Below are positions 14,286 to 26,859 of a stretch of 64,000 nucleotides of DNA, piece by piece. Location: contig CM051459.1 of the NCBI GenBank assembly GCA_028095005.1, positions 112,007,431 through 112,071,430 on the forward strand, given 5' to 3'. Source of the DNA: Rhynchospora pubera (taxonomy: Eukaryota > Streptophyta > Magnoliopsida > Poales > Cyperaceae). Below the pieces are notes generated by a model that was not told the DNA's origin, did no database searches, and worked only from the letters and a program-made list of their open reading frames with translations. Each line of letters begins with the position of its first letter. Positions within the stretch are counted from its first letter, which is position 1. Position numbers and translations under genes: made by a program.

Positions 14286-14568
14286 TATATAGGCTTGTTT
14301 AACGTTTCAAACAGGAACGGAATGGTATGTTTCGTTTGTTGTTCCGTTTATGGTAATGGTATGTACTAGCTGATTCGTTAACCGTTTTGTTTGGACAGAA
14401 CGTCACGAAACATGTATATTTGCACTGTATTTCACCCAAACGAATGACGAAATTCGTTCCGTTTACCGTTTTGTCCCTGAAATGTATTGAAATTTCATAT
14501 CCGTTTACTGTTCTGTTTAGACGGAACATGCACGAAAAACGATAAATGGTATATCGTTTTCACCCCTA
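14286..14568. mobile_element. Related hAT-like remnant with one clear terminus
   Basis: Directly right of the previous element lies more AACCGTTTTGT / GAACGG-rich sequence ending in CACCCCTA at 14561-14568, which mirrors the TAGGGGTG terminus. A left end at about 14290 (TAGGCTTG) is possible, but the flanks AGCGTATA and TGCGTATA are imperfect and offset, so the left boundary is tentative. Confidence 0.5.
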
Positions 14569-17566
14569 CAGCTGCGTATATATATATATGAAATTAAATA
14601 GACAACCAACGAAGTTGGATTTTCCAATCAAGTCAAATAGGGGATTCATCCAAAACATAATCCATTTAGATTTGAATTGTGTCAAAATATATAATTCTTA
14701 GGTTCAGATTGTTAACTAGAAAACTTTATTTTATATGCCATGGAGTTTATTTGAGTTGATCATGAGTCGGATTATGCAAGTTACAAAATATAAATATATA
14801 ATGATCGATGTTAAATATGTTACATTACTTCGAGTTCAGTTTGAATCATATAATAGAAATATGATTGGATTAGATTAGATTTTGAAATGAAACTAAGTTC
14901 AAGTTTAATTAGACAGACCTTTTGAATGAATATAATTTTCTAGCAAAAATGCTTAAATTAGAAGGTTCGATATTTTACAAACTATAACATACCTAAATAT
15001 CGATTATACAGAGGAATCCAGACGAATTAATTCAAGTGCCAACAATGAAAAAAAAAATGCAATTTATGTGACATTATTCTTCGATCTAGGGGAGTATTAA
15101 TTTATGTATACTTTAACTTGGCTAGTTAGTATGTGCCGATTAGAGAAGATGGCAGGAAGCCCCTGTGCTGACTCGCGATGAAAATCATTTCTCTGCATTT
15201 ATTATGGTGTCACATGTGATTCATGAAAAGTTAAGGAGTTGTTGAATCTTTTATGAAATATATATATACACGTGTAAAAGAAAATAAGAAGACATTACCA
15301 AATATTTCGCTCAACATGTATATTTTGTTTCTGATTGCGTTGAATCATTAATGAATTTAACCGTAAAAATTAATGGGAAGGTTTTAGTTGCAACGTGATC
15401 ACTTTGAGCAAGTAAAAATTGAAAATTTAGCATTTATTTGCAATACCTGTAATAGTTAATAGTGTCATATATATCTTAGCTATATATATACAACAAATGC
15501 TCCATTACATATATACTTTTTTAATTAAAAGAAAGTTTAGGTCAACATATAATCATTGTTGCGGAGCGAAATGCATAGAGTGCACATTTTATGGGCATAG
15601 AAAAATGATGCAAATTATTGAATTGTTTTTAAAAATAATGAGCTCTTACTTGATCTTGTTCATTATTTCATGTACTTGATCTAGTTCATTATTTCATCTT
15701 GTCTATTTAGGAAAAAATTCTTTAACCTCAATATTTGTACGCGTTTAGTCAGAAAATGCTTACATATGCATTTAAATTGACATTGACGTATACACAGATA
15801 CCATGGTGCGGATGCAATGACGAATAATTAATTAATGTTTCAGAAACTTGATGAAATTATATCTGATGCGTATAAATATTCAGTTTCAATTTATTATTTT
15901 ATTAATTATGAATTGTAGTACGAAATAGTTGAACAGATATGTCCCACAGAAAAATAACGAATTGTTCGTTGACATATATATACATTCAGCTACAGAGCTA
16001 CTATAACAAAATTAATTGAATAAGCAACTTGGAATTAATATACCAACAAATTAAGGCACCAGTCATCACATTAATTATAGTATTTATATAGCACTGAGTT
16101 ACTACAGTGATAAGGTTGTCTCCATGTACGATTATTTGCTGTGTAGTTCGTTAAAATTAATACTCGTAACCCACACACCTGTATAGTAACAGGCAATGGC
16201 ATGCGCATCAGTTGTTGTATCTTAACTGCCACGTACTATGCCTACTGTACTTGAATATGATACGATATATATGAAGCATCTTCGGAATCAATAATATTTT
16301 GAATGTCGAAAATTGTCTTTTTAAAGGAAAAAGTCAACAATTGTTGAAAATTTGGATTATTGAACTAAAATTAACATTATATATTGACCTTAATTAATGC
16401 ATGATAAATAGAAGTTATACATATGTAATGAAAAAAAAAGAAAATAATTTATCATTACCAAACAAAAGAGACTATTTAAGCTTTTTTTAAAGAGTCACTT
16501 TCAACGACTACTCAAGTAATAAGCAATCATGTATTATTGACACAGCTCATGAAGGTGACATCTCAAAGATGCAATTTTGTGATCAACCACTACTCAAAAA
16601 AGCTATCTAATAGTAATAAATGAAGAAATTATGATGCTTGTGAGAGACTTTCTTTTTCTCTTTTGGAAAAGCTACATGGGAAATTTTATCAGAAGCAAGC
16701 TCTATGAGTCAACAAATTTGGAGTTCCCCACACAAAAATATAGAACTTCCGTAATTACGATATTGTAGAATGATTAATGGCAATTATTCGGGTGACTGAT
16801 ATATATGCATGGGAAAATAAATACGAGGTAAGACGTACCACATATACTATATATAACACATGCATGCATTAAAATGTCGGCCTTATTTTCAAATTTTTAT
16901 TTAGTCAGTAAGTTATGAGATGTAAGTTCTGAAAAGGTATGATAGACTATATACATAGAGATGATAAATTTAACAAAAAGAACTTTTGCTTTAATTTATT
17001 ATAAAAGCTTTCGTTTCTATACATATCACGCAGACAAATTTTGCTTCTCACGTTTTTCTGTACTTGGACTGCAAGTCTGCAAAACAATAAACGATCAAAA
17101 GACATCCCATCAACTCTGGGATCTTGATCAAATTAATTTCTCAGTGAAAGTGTGCATTTATTTTCTTCTTCTAGAAGAAATAACAGATTGATGATTTTTC
17201 CAACAAGTTCTTTTCCCCAACAAGTTTAATTATGTCCTTTTTCAACCAGATTATTTTCCAAAGAAGCTCCTTGCATTTCTTAATTCTTTGCAGAGTCTTT
17301 GCACTTGCAGTAATATGGCTGCATTTGAAGCAAGCAAATGATATGTAGAGCATGATAGAACACATCACCCCCTCTTGAGTCTGGATAAAAACTTGAATAT
17401 GCACTTGACAATTACTGTCATATATCAAAAGTTGATCGAATCAGACGGTTTAATTATATCAAAAGACAACCTGAATATATTAATTGACCTTTTGAATCGC
17501 TCACATTTGTATTATTTTTCATTTCTGTAGTGCTGATTTGGATGGCAAGTCCTGTCATTATCCTCA
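14569..17566. other. AT-rich intergenic region
   Basis: Three kilobases of AT-rich DNA with short open frames (up to 76 codons) that resemble no family. No RNA gene, clear repeat boundary or promoter stands out. Confidence 0.5.
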
Positions 17567-18241
17567 CTAGGGCGAATTTCGCGCGTTGCGCGATTTATTC
17601 ACATTTCTATTGTTTGAAATTCTCATTAAAAAAACAAATAGAATCGAATATAATCAATATATAATCTCAAAAATGAAATAAGTGAGAACTGCACCATGCT
17701 AATCATGGTACCAGTATACTTTTTTATTTATCACCATTATTTCATGAACAACTATCCCTAAATTAGAACAAACATTGTAGAAATCCTACATAAACACAAT
17801 GATGAAGCTGCCCATCTGCATGGCAGTTAATATCATACCTGGGATGGTTCAGGTTTCTGATCAGCAAGAGAGAAAAAATAATTGACAACCCCAATTAGAT
17901 AATATCAGGATAAAAAAAAATTGTCAGAACTTGAGCAAATCATAATTAGATACTATCAGGATTAATTGAGTCTGGAACTTAGTATTGAAAGAATGAATAC
18001 AGTTAACAGCATCTGAATGAATACCGCCAAATAATTATGCATTAAGTGATCTTGCAGAACTACAAATCTGTATTGAAAAAATATAATTTATTGTCAGTTG
18101 ATGTTACATCAATATCATTTCATCTCAAATAGTATCAATAGCAAACATTCAGTTTGACAATAGACGAACTGATCAGGCTTCTCTTTTCTTTCTACGATGC
18201 CAAATATAATGGAGCAAAAAAAAAATATCCAATTAAACTTA

Positions 18242-18443
18242 GGCCCTGATCAAAATGCCATTTTTTTAAAATGGGATTTCATTTCATTTCATTTCGTTGG
18301 AAAATTCTTGATCAAAATGAAGGAATTTGATATCATTTTGGTTGGATTTTCCATATAATTAGATCCAACGAAATCCTATGAAATCAATTCAATTGAATTG
18401 AAATGAAATGAAATCTCATGTAAACATCATTCTGATCAGGGCC
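18242..18443. mobile_element. Tourist-like (PIF/Harbinger) MITE
   Basis: The 202-bp element has termini GGCCCTGATCAAAATG and CATTCTGATCAGGGCC, flanked by the 3-bp duplication TTA (18239-18241 and 18444-18446). It contains mirrored TTTCATTTCATTTC / GAAATGAAATGAAAT blocks, so it folds on itself. TSD and ends fit the PIF/Harbinger MITE class. It has no coding capacity. Confidence 0.85.
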
Positions 18444-19929
18444 TTAATAAAAGCATAGCACTTTTTTTCTTTAATTAGGGTGAAGACATTATAAGGCACA
18501 ACTATATATCAATACTACATAATTTGAACGATATTGAAGAAGATGGACAAACTTAATCTGATGCGAGAGAGAAGGGACGGTACTCACGCTGAAGGAAAAG
18601 GACCAGGCTGATTGCACTGGGACTACAATCACTCTTGTCCATAACTGAACTCTGAAATTGAAATAATAAGACAAATTCTGGAAAAAAAATTTCATAGCGG
18701 AAGAAACGATACAATGGGAGAAAGTCGTCAGTCTTACATGTGTTTTATCAAATTTCATGATTTTATTTCAAAAATATATTTGAATGTGTTAATTTTCCAT
18801 AAAAGAGGAAATATGGTAAAAAAAATATAAATTCTTTAACGACAAAATTAAATGGACTGAGAACACTACAATTGCTTATAATATATAAAGTGACTGATAA
18901 TCTAATCTAGAACATCCAAAATTGATGCCAAAACATCTATCATTTGCTACCAGTAAGGCACAGTAGGATAAATAAAAAAAATTAATGGAAGTTTTTTTTT
19001 TTTTTTGAAGATAATAGAGCTCATACTTACTGTTTTAGCTGCATGTTGGATGGTGAATGGATGAAGGAGAATCTTGAAGCATCTGAGCAATAATCTCTGC
19101 TATTACAAATTTTGCTTGAATATCTACTCAATGCATCACATGATGAGATCCTGGTGGCGCTGGAAACCTGATACGATAACAAAAGTAAGAAAAAAAATAA
19201 CAGGAGTGAACCAAACGTGCAAGTATATCAACAATATAAAAGAAAAATTCATAAAAAAGGTGCAAGTATATAATTATCATTTAAAATATTTTATTGCATA
19301 AACTTTAAAATCGTCATCCAAAGCATGTTCTCATACCGATTATAAAACAGTGGATAAATTCTGTTAGGAGATACCTTCAAAGCCCTCGTCAAATTCAATT
19401 TGCTTATTCCTCAAAGTAGTTTCAGTAAAAAGAAAATCAAATTTGATATCTGCTTTCTGTATTCCAACATGTATTGCTGGATCAAACCAATAAAGAATGT
19501 GAAATCTGTGACCTCTGATCAATAATCATTGATTATTTACAATCAGATCAAATTCCAATGCATCCATCCATCTGAATTGTTCCAAAAGGAAGCATGAGAT
19601 TTTGACCCTGATATTGTTTGGCCTACTTACTGGCACACCCTAGCTTGAATTATGCTACTATAGTACCAAAATTGGTTTTCACCCTGACTGATACACTTTC
19701 AATAAATAAAAAGTATGCAACTTGAAACAAAAAATAAAGTGTTCATCAGTCAAATTGAACATCAAGATGCCTAGTCAATGGACATGAGATGCTAACTATT
19801 TAGTTTATTTTTACTATATTGAAAAAAAATTGCCTATAAATAAGAGACATTTAGGTGAGAATAAAAAAAAAAGTATGGCAAGATCATGTCTAACAATAAA
19901 CTATGTAATAGAAAAATTCTCCAAAAATT

Positions 19930-19963
19930 GGAGAGTTTTAGTATGGTTTTACTAAAACTCTCC
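19930..19963. repeat. Perfect 14-bp stem hairpin
   Basis: GGAGAGTTTTAGTA is followed after a 6-base loop by its exact reverse complement TACTAAAACTCTCC. A second copy of one arm (one mismatch, GGAGAGTTTTAGTACGG) lies near 20050. The 19-base string AGTATGGCAAGATCATGTC occurs on both sides, near 19873 and 20073, so the segment lies within a local duplication. Confidence 0.7.
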
Positions 19964-20723
19964 AAAAATTATTGCCTATAAAAAGTATGCTAACAATAAT
20001 TTCAAAAAGGTAATAGAAAAATGAAGAATAGATGAAACGGAAAGGAATTGGAGAGTTTTAGTACGGTTCAGAGTATGGCAAGATCATGTCGATTTCTATG
20101 GAGCAACCAAGACCTTTCTGGTAGAAGCAAAGGAGGGATGCAAAGAGTTCCCAAAGTTATCGAAACCATCATGCGTTGCTCTGCTTCTCTAAGACCTTAG
20201 TCGTTGTCACTTGACGTCTCTCCTTTGCTTCGATTAGAAAGGCCTTCAAGGACAGTCGAGGTTGTGGGTCGACCTCCATAGATGCTGATTTAGGGTTCGA
20301 TGGCAACGATCCCCACCTTCTTCCTTTTTCATCTCGAGAGTCGTATCCAGAGGAGGTGCGAATCGTATCTCACCCAAAAATCATTGCTTACCGATGTTTG
20401 TTCATTTGGATGCTTTTCCTGTCGCACGATGGAGAAAGCAGCGAGAAAGTTTTGGAGAAGGAAAGAAAAACCTAGATCTGGATTCTGGAGAAGACACAGG
20501 AGAGAAGGAGAGTACGGAGGAGAAAGTGATGAAGAGAGAGGAAGAGCGAGGAGATCAGACTTTCGAGAAGGATCGGTGAATGAAAAAAGGAACAAAGAAT
20601 CGGACGACTCAGATGAAGAACGGAGAATCAACGGGCCAGATTGAATTACTGTAGTTAGAACAGTAATAGAGCTCTCACGCGCAAGTCACGCCTGCCGAGC
20701 CTTATATATTTCTAATATATAGC

Positions 20724-21201
20724 AGCAGTGTATTTTGGTTATAAACAGTTGTACAACGTGCTACTCGGGTACAAAATCCCTGTACTGCCTTTTTCTTGTG
20801 ATATTTTGAACTAATTGATTCATGCCAGCACAATAATGTAGTATCTTGTCACGATACTTTTCTCAAAAACAATAAATGAAAAAGACAAGCATGAGACATT
20901 TCATTTAATTAACTCCACAAGATATATTGTACAATTATCTTACAAAAGTCATTACAGTACAATATTTGTGTATATTTGTTTCAAAGGTTCGTCTTAAAAC
21001 CAAGAACAAAAGATTAAAAAAAAAAACAATTTATGAATTATTTATGACAAATACACCCCCGTAAAAAGAACTTCTCTATATTAACTTTAAAAAAAATTAT
21101 AAATTTGAGTGAAGATCAAAAGTAAAGTTTCATCTACATTAACCTTCAGATCTGCAATTCTCCCGTTGGCTCATTGCAACTTTTAATTGCTGTACCTCTT
21201 T
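20724..21201. other. Intergenic, 3' flank of the MYB gene
   Basis: AT-rich sequence downstream of the MYB stop codon, presumably with its 3' UTR and polyadenylation region. No other feature is visible. Confidence 0.5.
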
Positions 21202-22556
21202 TCAGAAAAACTCCACATTAAAATCTCCCTCAAACCCCCCATTCATATCACCATGTTCTTGCCATGTATGCACACCAAATTTAGGCTCAAAATTCTCTTC
21301 ACCCAAAATTCCATTTCCTATATGTGTCACTGAGTCCCAATTTAGTACCTCATTTCCACTCACACTACTGCAATTCCAGTTGCTACCTCCACTGTTACTT
21401 GAACTCTCACCATATCCATACTCATACAATTCAGAGTTATTTACTCCATAAAATCCCATGCTAGGCGTTACACCGTGCTCAGTGAAATATTGCTGGTCAA
21501 AGTTTGGAAAGACTTGGTCTACTGGACCAGATAGGATAGTTGGGTTGTTTGGTTTATCCTCTTGAGATTCTGATGCATCGCCTCCTATAGGCTTGTGTGT
21601 TGCCGGGTCAATGCCGCGCTGCCTGAGTTTTTTCTTCAAGCTGGAGTTCCAGAAGTTCTTTATCTCATTGTCAGTTCTCCCTGGTAATTGAGATGCAATT
21701 TGAGACCACCTAAAGTAAAATTGACAATTAGATATTTGGAGTGGAACAAAGAGCTTAATCAAATAAAAAGGAATAGAGAAACAATGATTTTACTGATTGA
21801 TTGAGAGGCTAGAACAAGCTTTAAAAGTAATAGAAATAATGCAATAAACTTGAGGGCTTCTAATGGTACCTGTTTCCTAACATTTCATGTAGGCTAACAA
21901 TCAAGTCCTCCTCTTGTTGTGAGAAGCTCCCTCTCTTGAGGTCTGGTCTAAGGTAGTTTATCCACCTCAGCCTGCAGCTCTTTCCACATCTTTGCAATCC
22001 TATATTAATTAATTAACCTTGTCAACAAAATATTATAGGAAATTCAACAATCAAATTTGTGATTATGAATACTACTTGCAATGTGGTCAAATTAACACCA
22101 AAATAATTCAAACAAAATATATTTCTTGGATGTGCAATGTAACTGTCAATTCATTATATTTGTTTCAGAAAATAAACCCCCTTATTTAAATTAGTAAAGA
22201 AAACCCCCAATTTTGTCAACAAAAAATTACATCTATGCCCAATGCAGTACTTCATTTGAAATATGCAGAGTATATATATTTTTTTGGTACAACAAAGCAA
22301 AGAAAGTAGTTAATGAAGCAGGTTAATTGTAATTGAAATGCAAGTACGCGAAATGCATATGATATGCAGCAGGAGTATAGAATGTTTGAGATATTAGTGA
22401 GCTTTGTATAGACTTGCCTGCTAGTTTTGGTACAGAGCTCCAGCATCCAACGCCATATCTGATGATGTGATTGTAGAGCTTCTCATCCTCCTCAGGAGAC
22501 CATAAACCTTTCCTTAGTTTCTGCTTGGGAGCAGAGTTGCACGACTGATGTCCCAT
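21202..22556 (-). CDS. R2R3-MYB transcription factor, MYB61/MYB86 (subgroup 13) type
   Basis: Nuclear DNA-binding regulator. Exons on the minus strand: 22556-22418 (139 bp), 21999-21870 (130 bp), 21709-21202 (508 bp), giving 258 aa. The 130-bp second exon and intron phases 1 and 2 are the classic R2R3-MYB layout. R2 holds GLWSPEEDEKL and CWSSVPKLAG, R3 starts LRPDLKRGSFS and includes LPGRTDNEIKNFWNS, followed by KKKLRQRGIDPATHKP, which is typical of the MYB50/55/61/86 group. Members of that group act in lignin, mucilage, stomata and secondary-wall control; the role here is inferred. The C-terminal half is Asn/Ser/Gly-rich with an acidic-aromatic end. The N-terminus (MGHQSCNSAPKQKLRKG) carries a few extra residues compared with the usual MGRHSCCYKQKLRKG. 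I chose the inner ATG because the family starts there; an in-frame ATG lies 12 codons upstream. Intron 1 starts with GC (CAG|GCAAGT). A TATA box lies upstream. Confidence 0.95.
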
Positions 22557-22678
22557 TCCTTGGAGAAGGTTAACTGTTTTCCTGTCTTGCAACCTCTCTC
22601 TATTCTTAGTTGAGGGAGAATAGGTAATTAAATTGAAATGATGTTTTTCATTGGGATGTTAACTTGATGAACACTGCA

Positions 22679-22688
22679 TATTTATATA
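22679..22688 (-). promoter_or_regulatory. TATA box of the MYB gene
   Basis: Minus-strand TATATAAATA, about 125 bases upstream of the chosen ATG. This leaves room for a 5' UTR of about 90 bases. It is the only good TATA match at a fitting distance. Confidence 0.55.
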
Positions 22689-22729
22689 CATATGGGGGGT
22701 CGTTACTGTCTCATGCTTAAGACTCAAGT

Positions 22730-22752
22730 GAGAGAGAGAGAGAGAGAGAGAG
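22730..22752. repeat. (GA)n microsatellite in the MYB promoter
   Basis: About 11 GA units (CT on the MYB coding strand) roughly 45-70 bases upstream of the TATA box. GA/CT tracts in plant core promoters can bind GAGA-binding BPC proteins; here this is only a suggestion from position. Confidence 0.8.
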
Positions 22753-23772
22753 CAATCAAGTAGTTTTGAAGCAAGCTCACTTTGGCTGTCCTTGAGGGAC
22801 AATAGATTGGACTTTAAGGTACCTTCATTTACAGGAAAGGGAGGAATAGAATAATCTCACAAGAAATAACTAGATGGACGAATGAAAAAGGAAGTACTAA
22901 GAAGAAAGAAAAAAGGTAAAAAGTGAAGGTGCGAGGGAAAGAAATTTTGCTTTCTAGTGTTAGTTAGGATATGACCTTACGCTTCAAATGAAATCGTCCC
23001 AATTCATCATTGGAACCAAATAGTAAAACATAATTTTACACCTTGCAAGCAAGTGCATTTACGTGTACAACTTTATGCAACGGTAATTTAATGCTTAAGA
23101 GAAAATACAATCGTGAAAAATGTGTTCAACAAATTAAATTATTATCAAAATTAGAAAATCTAAGCTCCTCTAATTATTGTTCATTCAGTCACGTGCCATT
23201 AGGTAAAAGTAACTTCCAGTCTTCCATTAAAAAACTATAATCAATTTGATTTATTAAATGCAACTATATATATATCTTATAGCATCATAATGTATATATA
23301 TGCATGACAAGCCGACACTACTAAATCACAATTAAATGGCAGAAAAATGGCCAATAAAAGGAGAACTACGTTTTAATTATATGATGAATATATATATTTG
23401 AAAAAAAAATTATACGATAGATATATATCACTGTTAATCTGATTTTCAAGTCCATGAAATGTATGTCTTTTAAAGATGAAAATTTTAATGAACCATAAAT
23501 GGCCAGATACATGTTCAATCTGCGCCTGATTATTATTTGCTCCATAATGTAAAAAAAGAAAATGATAATATATATTATATACTCAACATAATATTTGTTT
23601 ATTTTAGTTTCGACAGAATTTCTAATCAATATAAGGGGAATTTGGTTTGGTACAAGGAGATTTTATCGCCAAATCACTTCTTTAAAGTATGATTTATTCC
23701 AGCTTGTTGTCAAGCATTCTTGGAAAAGCTGAGAGGTCAATGATATCTCATATCATACATTTGATTTTAATA
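22753..23772. other. MYB upstream region
   Basis: About 1 kb of AT-rich sequence upstream of the MYB promoter. No other gene or clear element boundary is visible. Confidence 0.45.
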
Positions 23773-23780
23773 CTCTAGAG

Positions 23781-24410
23781 TAGGGGTGAGCAAAAAACTC
23801 GTAAGTCGTGAGCTAATTCGAACTCGACTCAGAAAAGCTCGATTGCAACTCGAGCCAACGGAACTTGAGTTGGAAGAACTCGAGCTGAACTAACTCGGTT
23901 GGTTAACGAGTCGAGTTTGAGTTGAAGTCAACTCAGCTCGCAACTCGTGAGCTGACTCGTGACATAATAAATTTATATTTCAAATATATATTATTAACAT
24001 AATTTATGAGTACTAAAAATTTATAAATTAATAAAATTAATTTTCTTCATCTATATTTATATTTTAGATAATATTACATATGATAGATTGAGTTTCAAGA
24101 CATATTTTGTTTCAAATCAATAAAAAGAATATAAAATACAACAATTTTATTGCTTACAATATTGTATATGTCAAAAAAATTTAATACTAAAATAACATAT
24201 TAATTAAATAAATAAAATTTTAAAGGATATATGTTTATTTCAAGCTAGCTCGTGAGCCCACGAGCTAGCTCGAGTTTGGGATGAGTCGAGTTTGAGCTAG
24301 TTTACAAAACTCGAAAGTATTTCTAACTCAGCTCAACTCAACTCGAGTTACAGCTGAGTTGAGTTTGAGTTGTCTCCGACTCGCTCGAACTCAGCTCATA
24401 TACAGCCCTA
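23781..24410. mobile_element. Non-autonomous hAT element with CTCGAGC subterminal repeats
   Basis: The 630-bp element begins TAGGGGTGAGC and ends CAGCCCTA, flanked by a perfect 8-bp duplication CTCTAGAG (23773-23780 and 24411-24418). About 200 bases at the left end and 180 at the right are dense in ACTCGAGCT, GAGTCGAGTTTGAG and related motifs in both orientations, while the middle is plain AT-rich DNA. Dense subterminal motifs are typical of hAT transposase-binding regions. No coding capacity. Confidence 0.9.
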
Positions 24411-24418
24411 CTCTAGAG

Positions 24419-26859
24419 TCAGTGCCTGTGTAGATTTTCCACAATTAATTTGACTCTACTATGAAAACCAAATTTAACGTTCATTAATTTGGTTATATAC
24501 ATGCAACGTGGAAGAGGCTGCCGTACTTTATATCCAGCAACCACAAATGGTCTAGAAAGCAAAAGGTGCAACAAGGAATGATGTGAGATGTACACTCAAT
24601 AATGGAATGAAATTATTATTTTTTTAAGTACAATGATAGAATAAAATTATTGCCCCCAAAGACAATAAAATAGGAGAATATTGAAAATATTTATCGCTAT
24701 TTGTACAGCTGTGCATATATTATCTTCTTTCCTGAATTAGTAAAATTTGATTTTGCACGAGTTTGTAAATTTTCCAAGAATTTGCGTGACTTGACATTTT
24801 TTATTTTTATGCAAAAGTTGAGCGCGAAATGAACTGATTTTTCTTGGGGCTACCCATGCGTTAATTTGTGTCATACACGATACTCAAAAAAATATTTGGC
24901 GTGATTTTTTTTAATTACTCTTTAAAATTGTATAACAAGAATCAATAAATTTTTTATAACAGTTAAGACGATTGGGACCAACTGAATAGTTTATTATTAT
25001 TATTATTAATCCGACAAAGTCTTCTCCAAATAGTCAGGCCAAACAAACCAAGTCAAGAGAAAACTTGTGACCTAAACTTTTCTTGTACAGTGATTTAATT
25101 AATCCAAAAAATTAGTTAAGACTTAGAATTGCATGATTATTTTTATTTTATGTCTCCAAGAAGGTTCAATTATTTAAGCCATCAATTGTAAAGTTATGAC
25201 GTGAAAAAGGCCTAGCAGTGATTGAACAAAGAAAAGAAACATGAAGAGCCTTAATTTTTCATAAGTGAATAGTGATTGAGCAAAGAAGAAAAAGCTAAGG
25301 CCTGTGTGCTCCTTTGTTAGGTAGCCCATCAGAGTATCCGTTGTAGCTCCCCATGTACAATGCCATATTGTCTGTTATTTCTATTAAATTCTATAATGTT
25401 GCAACTATAAGGTGCCAGATTTTTTTTAATGTGAAATTGCACGGTACAGCAGGAAAGTACAAGATATTTTATATCATATACAATGTGCATTTTACAAATA
25501 TTTTTGTAGGTGATTTAAAAAGCACTGTAAGATGTCCAAAGATGTCAGTCAAATAAAAATATTTCAGCAATAAATGTGTTTTAAATTCAAATTCAGTTTT
25601 TCTTTTTGACATTTTTGTAGTTACTATCTCATTTACAAAAGCATAACGAATAACTGAATCCTTTTTAGCATTATCTTTTCACTTCATTAATTATTATTAT
25701 CAAACAGATTTTTTAAGTGATGTAACCGCAATTTACTTTGGTTTACTATATTGTCTAACACAAGGCGGTTCGCACTTAGTATTAATTAGTGGCGTCAAAA
25801 TCATGGGGCCAGTTTTATGCTCGTGGACTAAATTGACTAGATGGTAGGTTTTTTTTATTTAAAGAAAATTGTATCATTCTGTTATCCAATTAAGGGATAA
25901 CAGTGGAGATAGAATTGTGGACACTGAACGTATCGTCCGAAAAATCAGTGTGCAAAATCCATGCTCACTTTTGATGTATAAAAGCAAGAAAATCCAAATT
26001 TGCCTGGATAGATTAGTGTGATGAAAAAACATGCGCTACAGCGCTAGTGCCAGCTGCGGAATCCATAGACCATAGCCCCACACACACACACTCCTCCTCC
26101 CCACCACAAAAATAAATTAAATAAACAAATAAATAGAATAAGAAAAGATGATGATGATGATGGCTGATATAATATCATAATAATCATAAAATAATAAGAA
26201 AAATAAAACAAGAAGGCCTGAACAACGGCCTGACGGAACGGCCACATCAGCAAAAAGAACATATATAGAACTTACTGCTCCCGATTCTCTTAATTAATAA
26301 ATGCAAGATTTTAAAGTAAATCTTTATTAATTTAGATAATGTAAATAATATTTGAAATTTTAGAAAGATTAAGATATGAAATTTCAATTGATATATATTT
26401 CCGAACTGAAAATAGTTTTGAAGTTTCCGTTCTTTAATTAAGGAGCTGTTATTTTAAAATCCACCCTATTACTTAAAAAAATAAAAAAAATACACCGGCC
26501 TTCATAAGAATTTTCTGCCCAAGATTTGGTCCGTTATTCTTTTATTTCATGCCACCTTACTCCAATCCGCCCCCCCCCCCCCCCCCAATTTTAACCATTT
26601 CTAGCACCGGATTTCGGAATCTCCACTCTTAATTTTCAGTATTAATCATTTATTCAATATTTTAATTTAGAATTTTTTGTTTATCAAATCAAAAGTTGGT
26701 TCCTGTTTTGACGAGAAAAAGAAGAAAAAAAATATGAAACAACTTTAGTGCCACTAAAAATAAAATTAAATAAAAACAACTCCGCTAGTGTTTTGATATA
26801 TATATATAGAGAGAGAGAGAGAAAATCGATTCAATCAAATTGATTTGACCAGATTTCTA
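24419..26859. other. AT-rich intergenic region with simple repeats
   Basis: Holds a (CA)n tract near 26083, a run of about 17 C near 26572-26588 and a TA/GA tract near 26799-26822. No gene, RNA or clear element end is visible. Confidence 0.5.

Larger units (their letters stand above)
17567..20723 (-). mobile_element. Candidate non-autonomous Helitron, minus strand
   Basis: On the minus strand the left end carries a perfect 6-bp stem hairpin TCGCGCAACGCGCGA (plus-strand 17579-17593), followed 8 bases later by CTAG and then T, the Helitron 3' signature. A possible 5' end is the minus-strand CTATATATTAGAAATATATA at 20722-20703, which resembles the 5' end of the short candidate at 28892. The 3' hairpin is solid; the 5' end lacks the canonical leading TC and is inferred. 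The interior includes a Tourist-like MITE at 18242-18443 and a GC-richer block at 20.1-20.65 kb that could be a captured gene fragment. No Rep/helicase coding is seen. Confidence 0.45.

Noticed and set aside
17804..17823. TGAAGCTGCC resembling the start of miR167
   Set aside because: Only the first 10 bases match, and no facing arm of a precursor hairpin is seen.
20300..20644. 114-codon Arg/Glu-rich frame
   Set aside because: It is highly charged and low-complexity, is open on both strands and lies inside a Helitron candidate. Kept only as a possible captured fragment.
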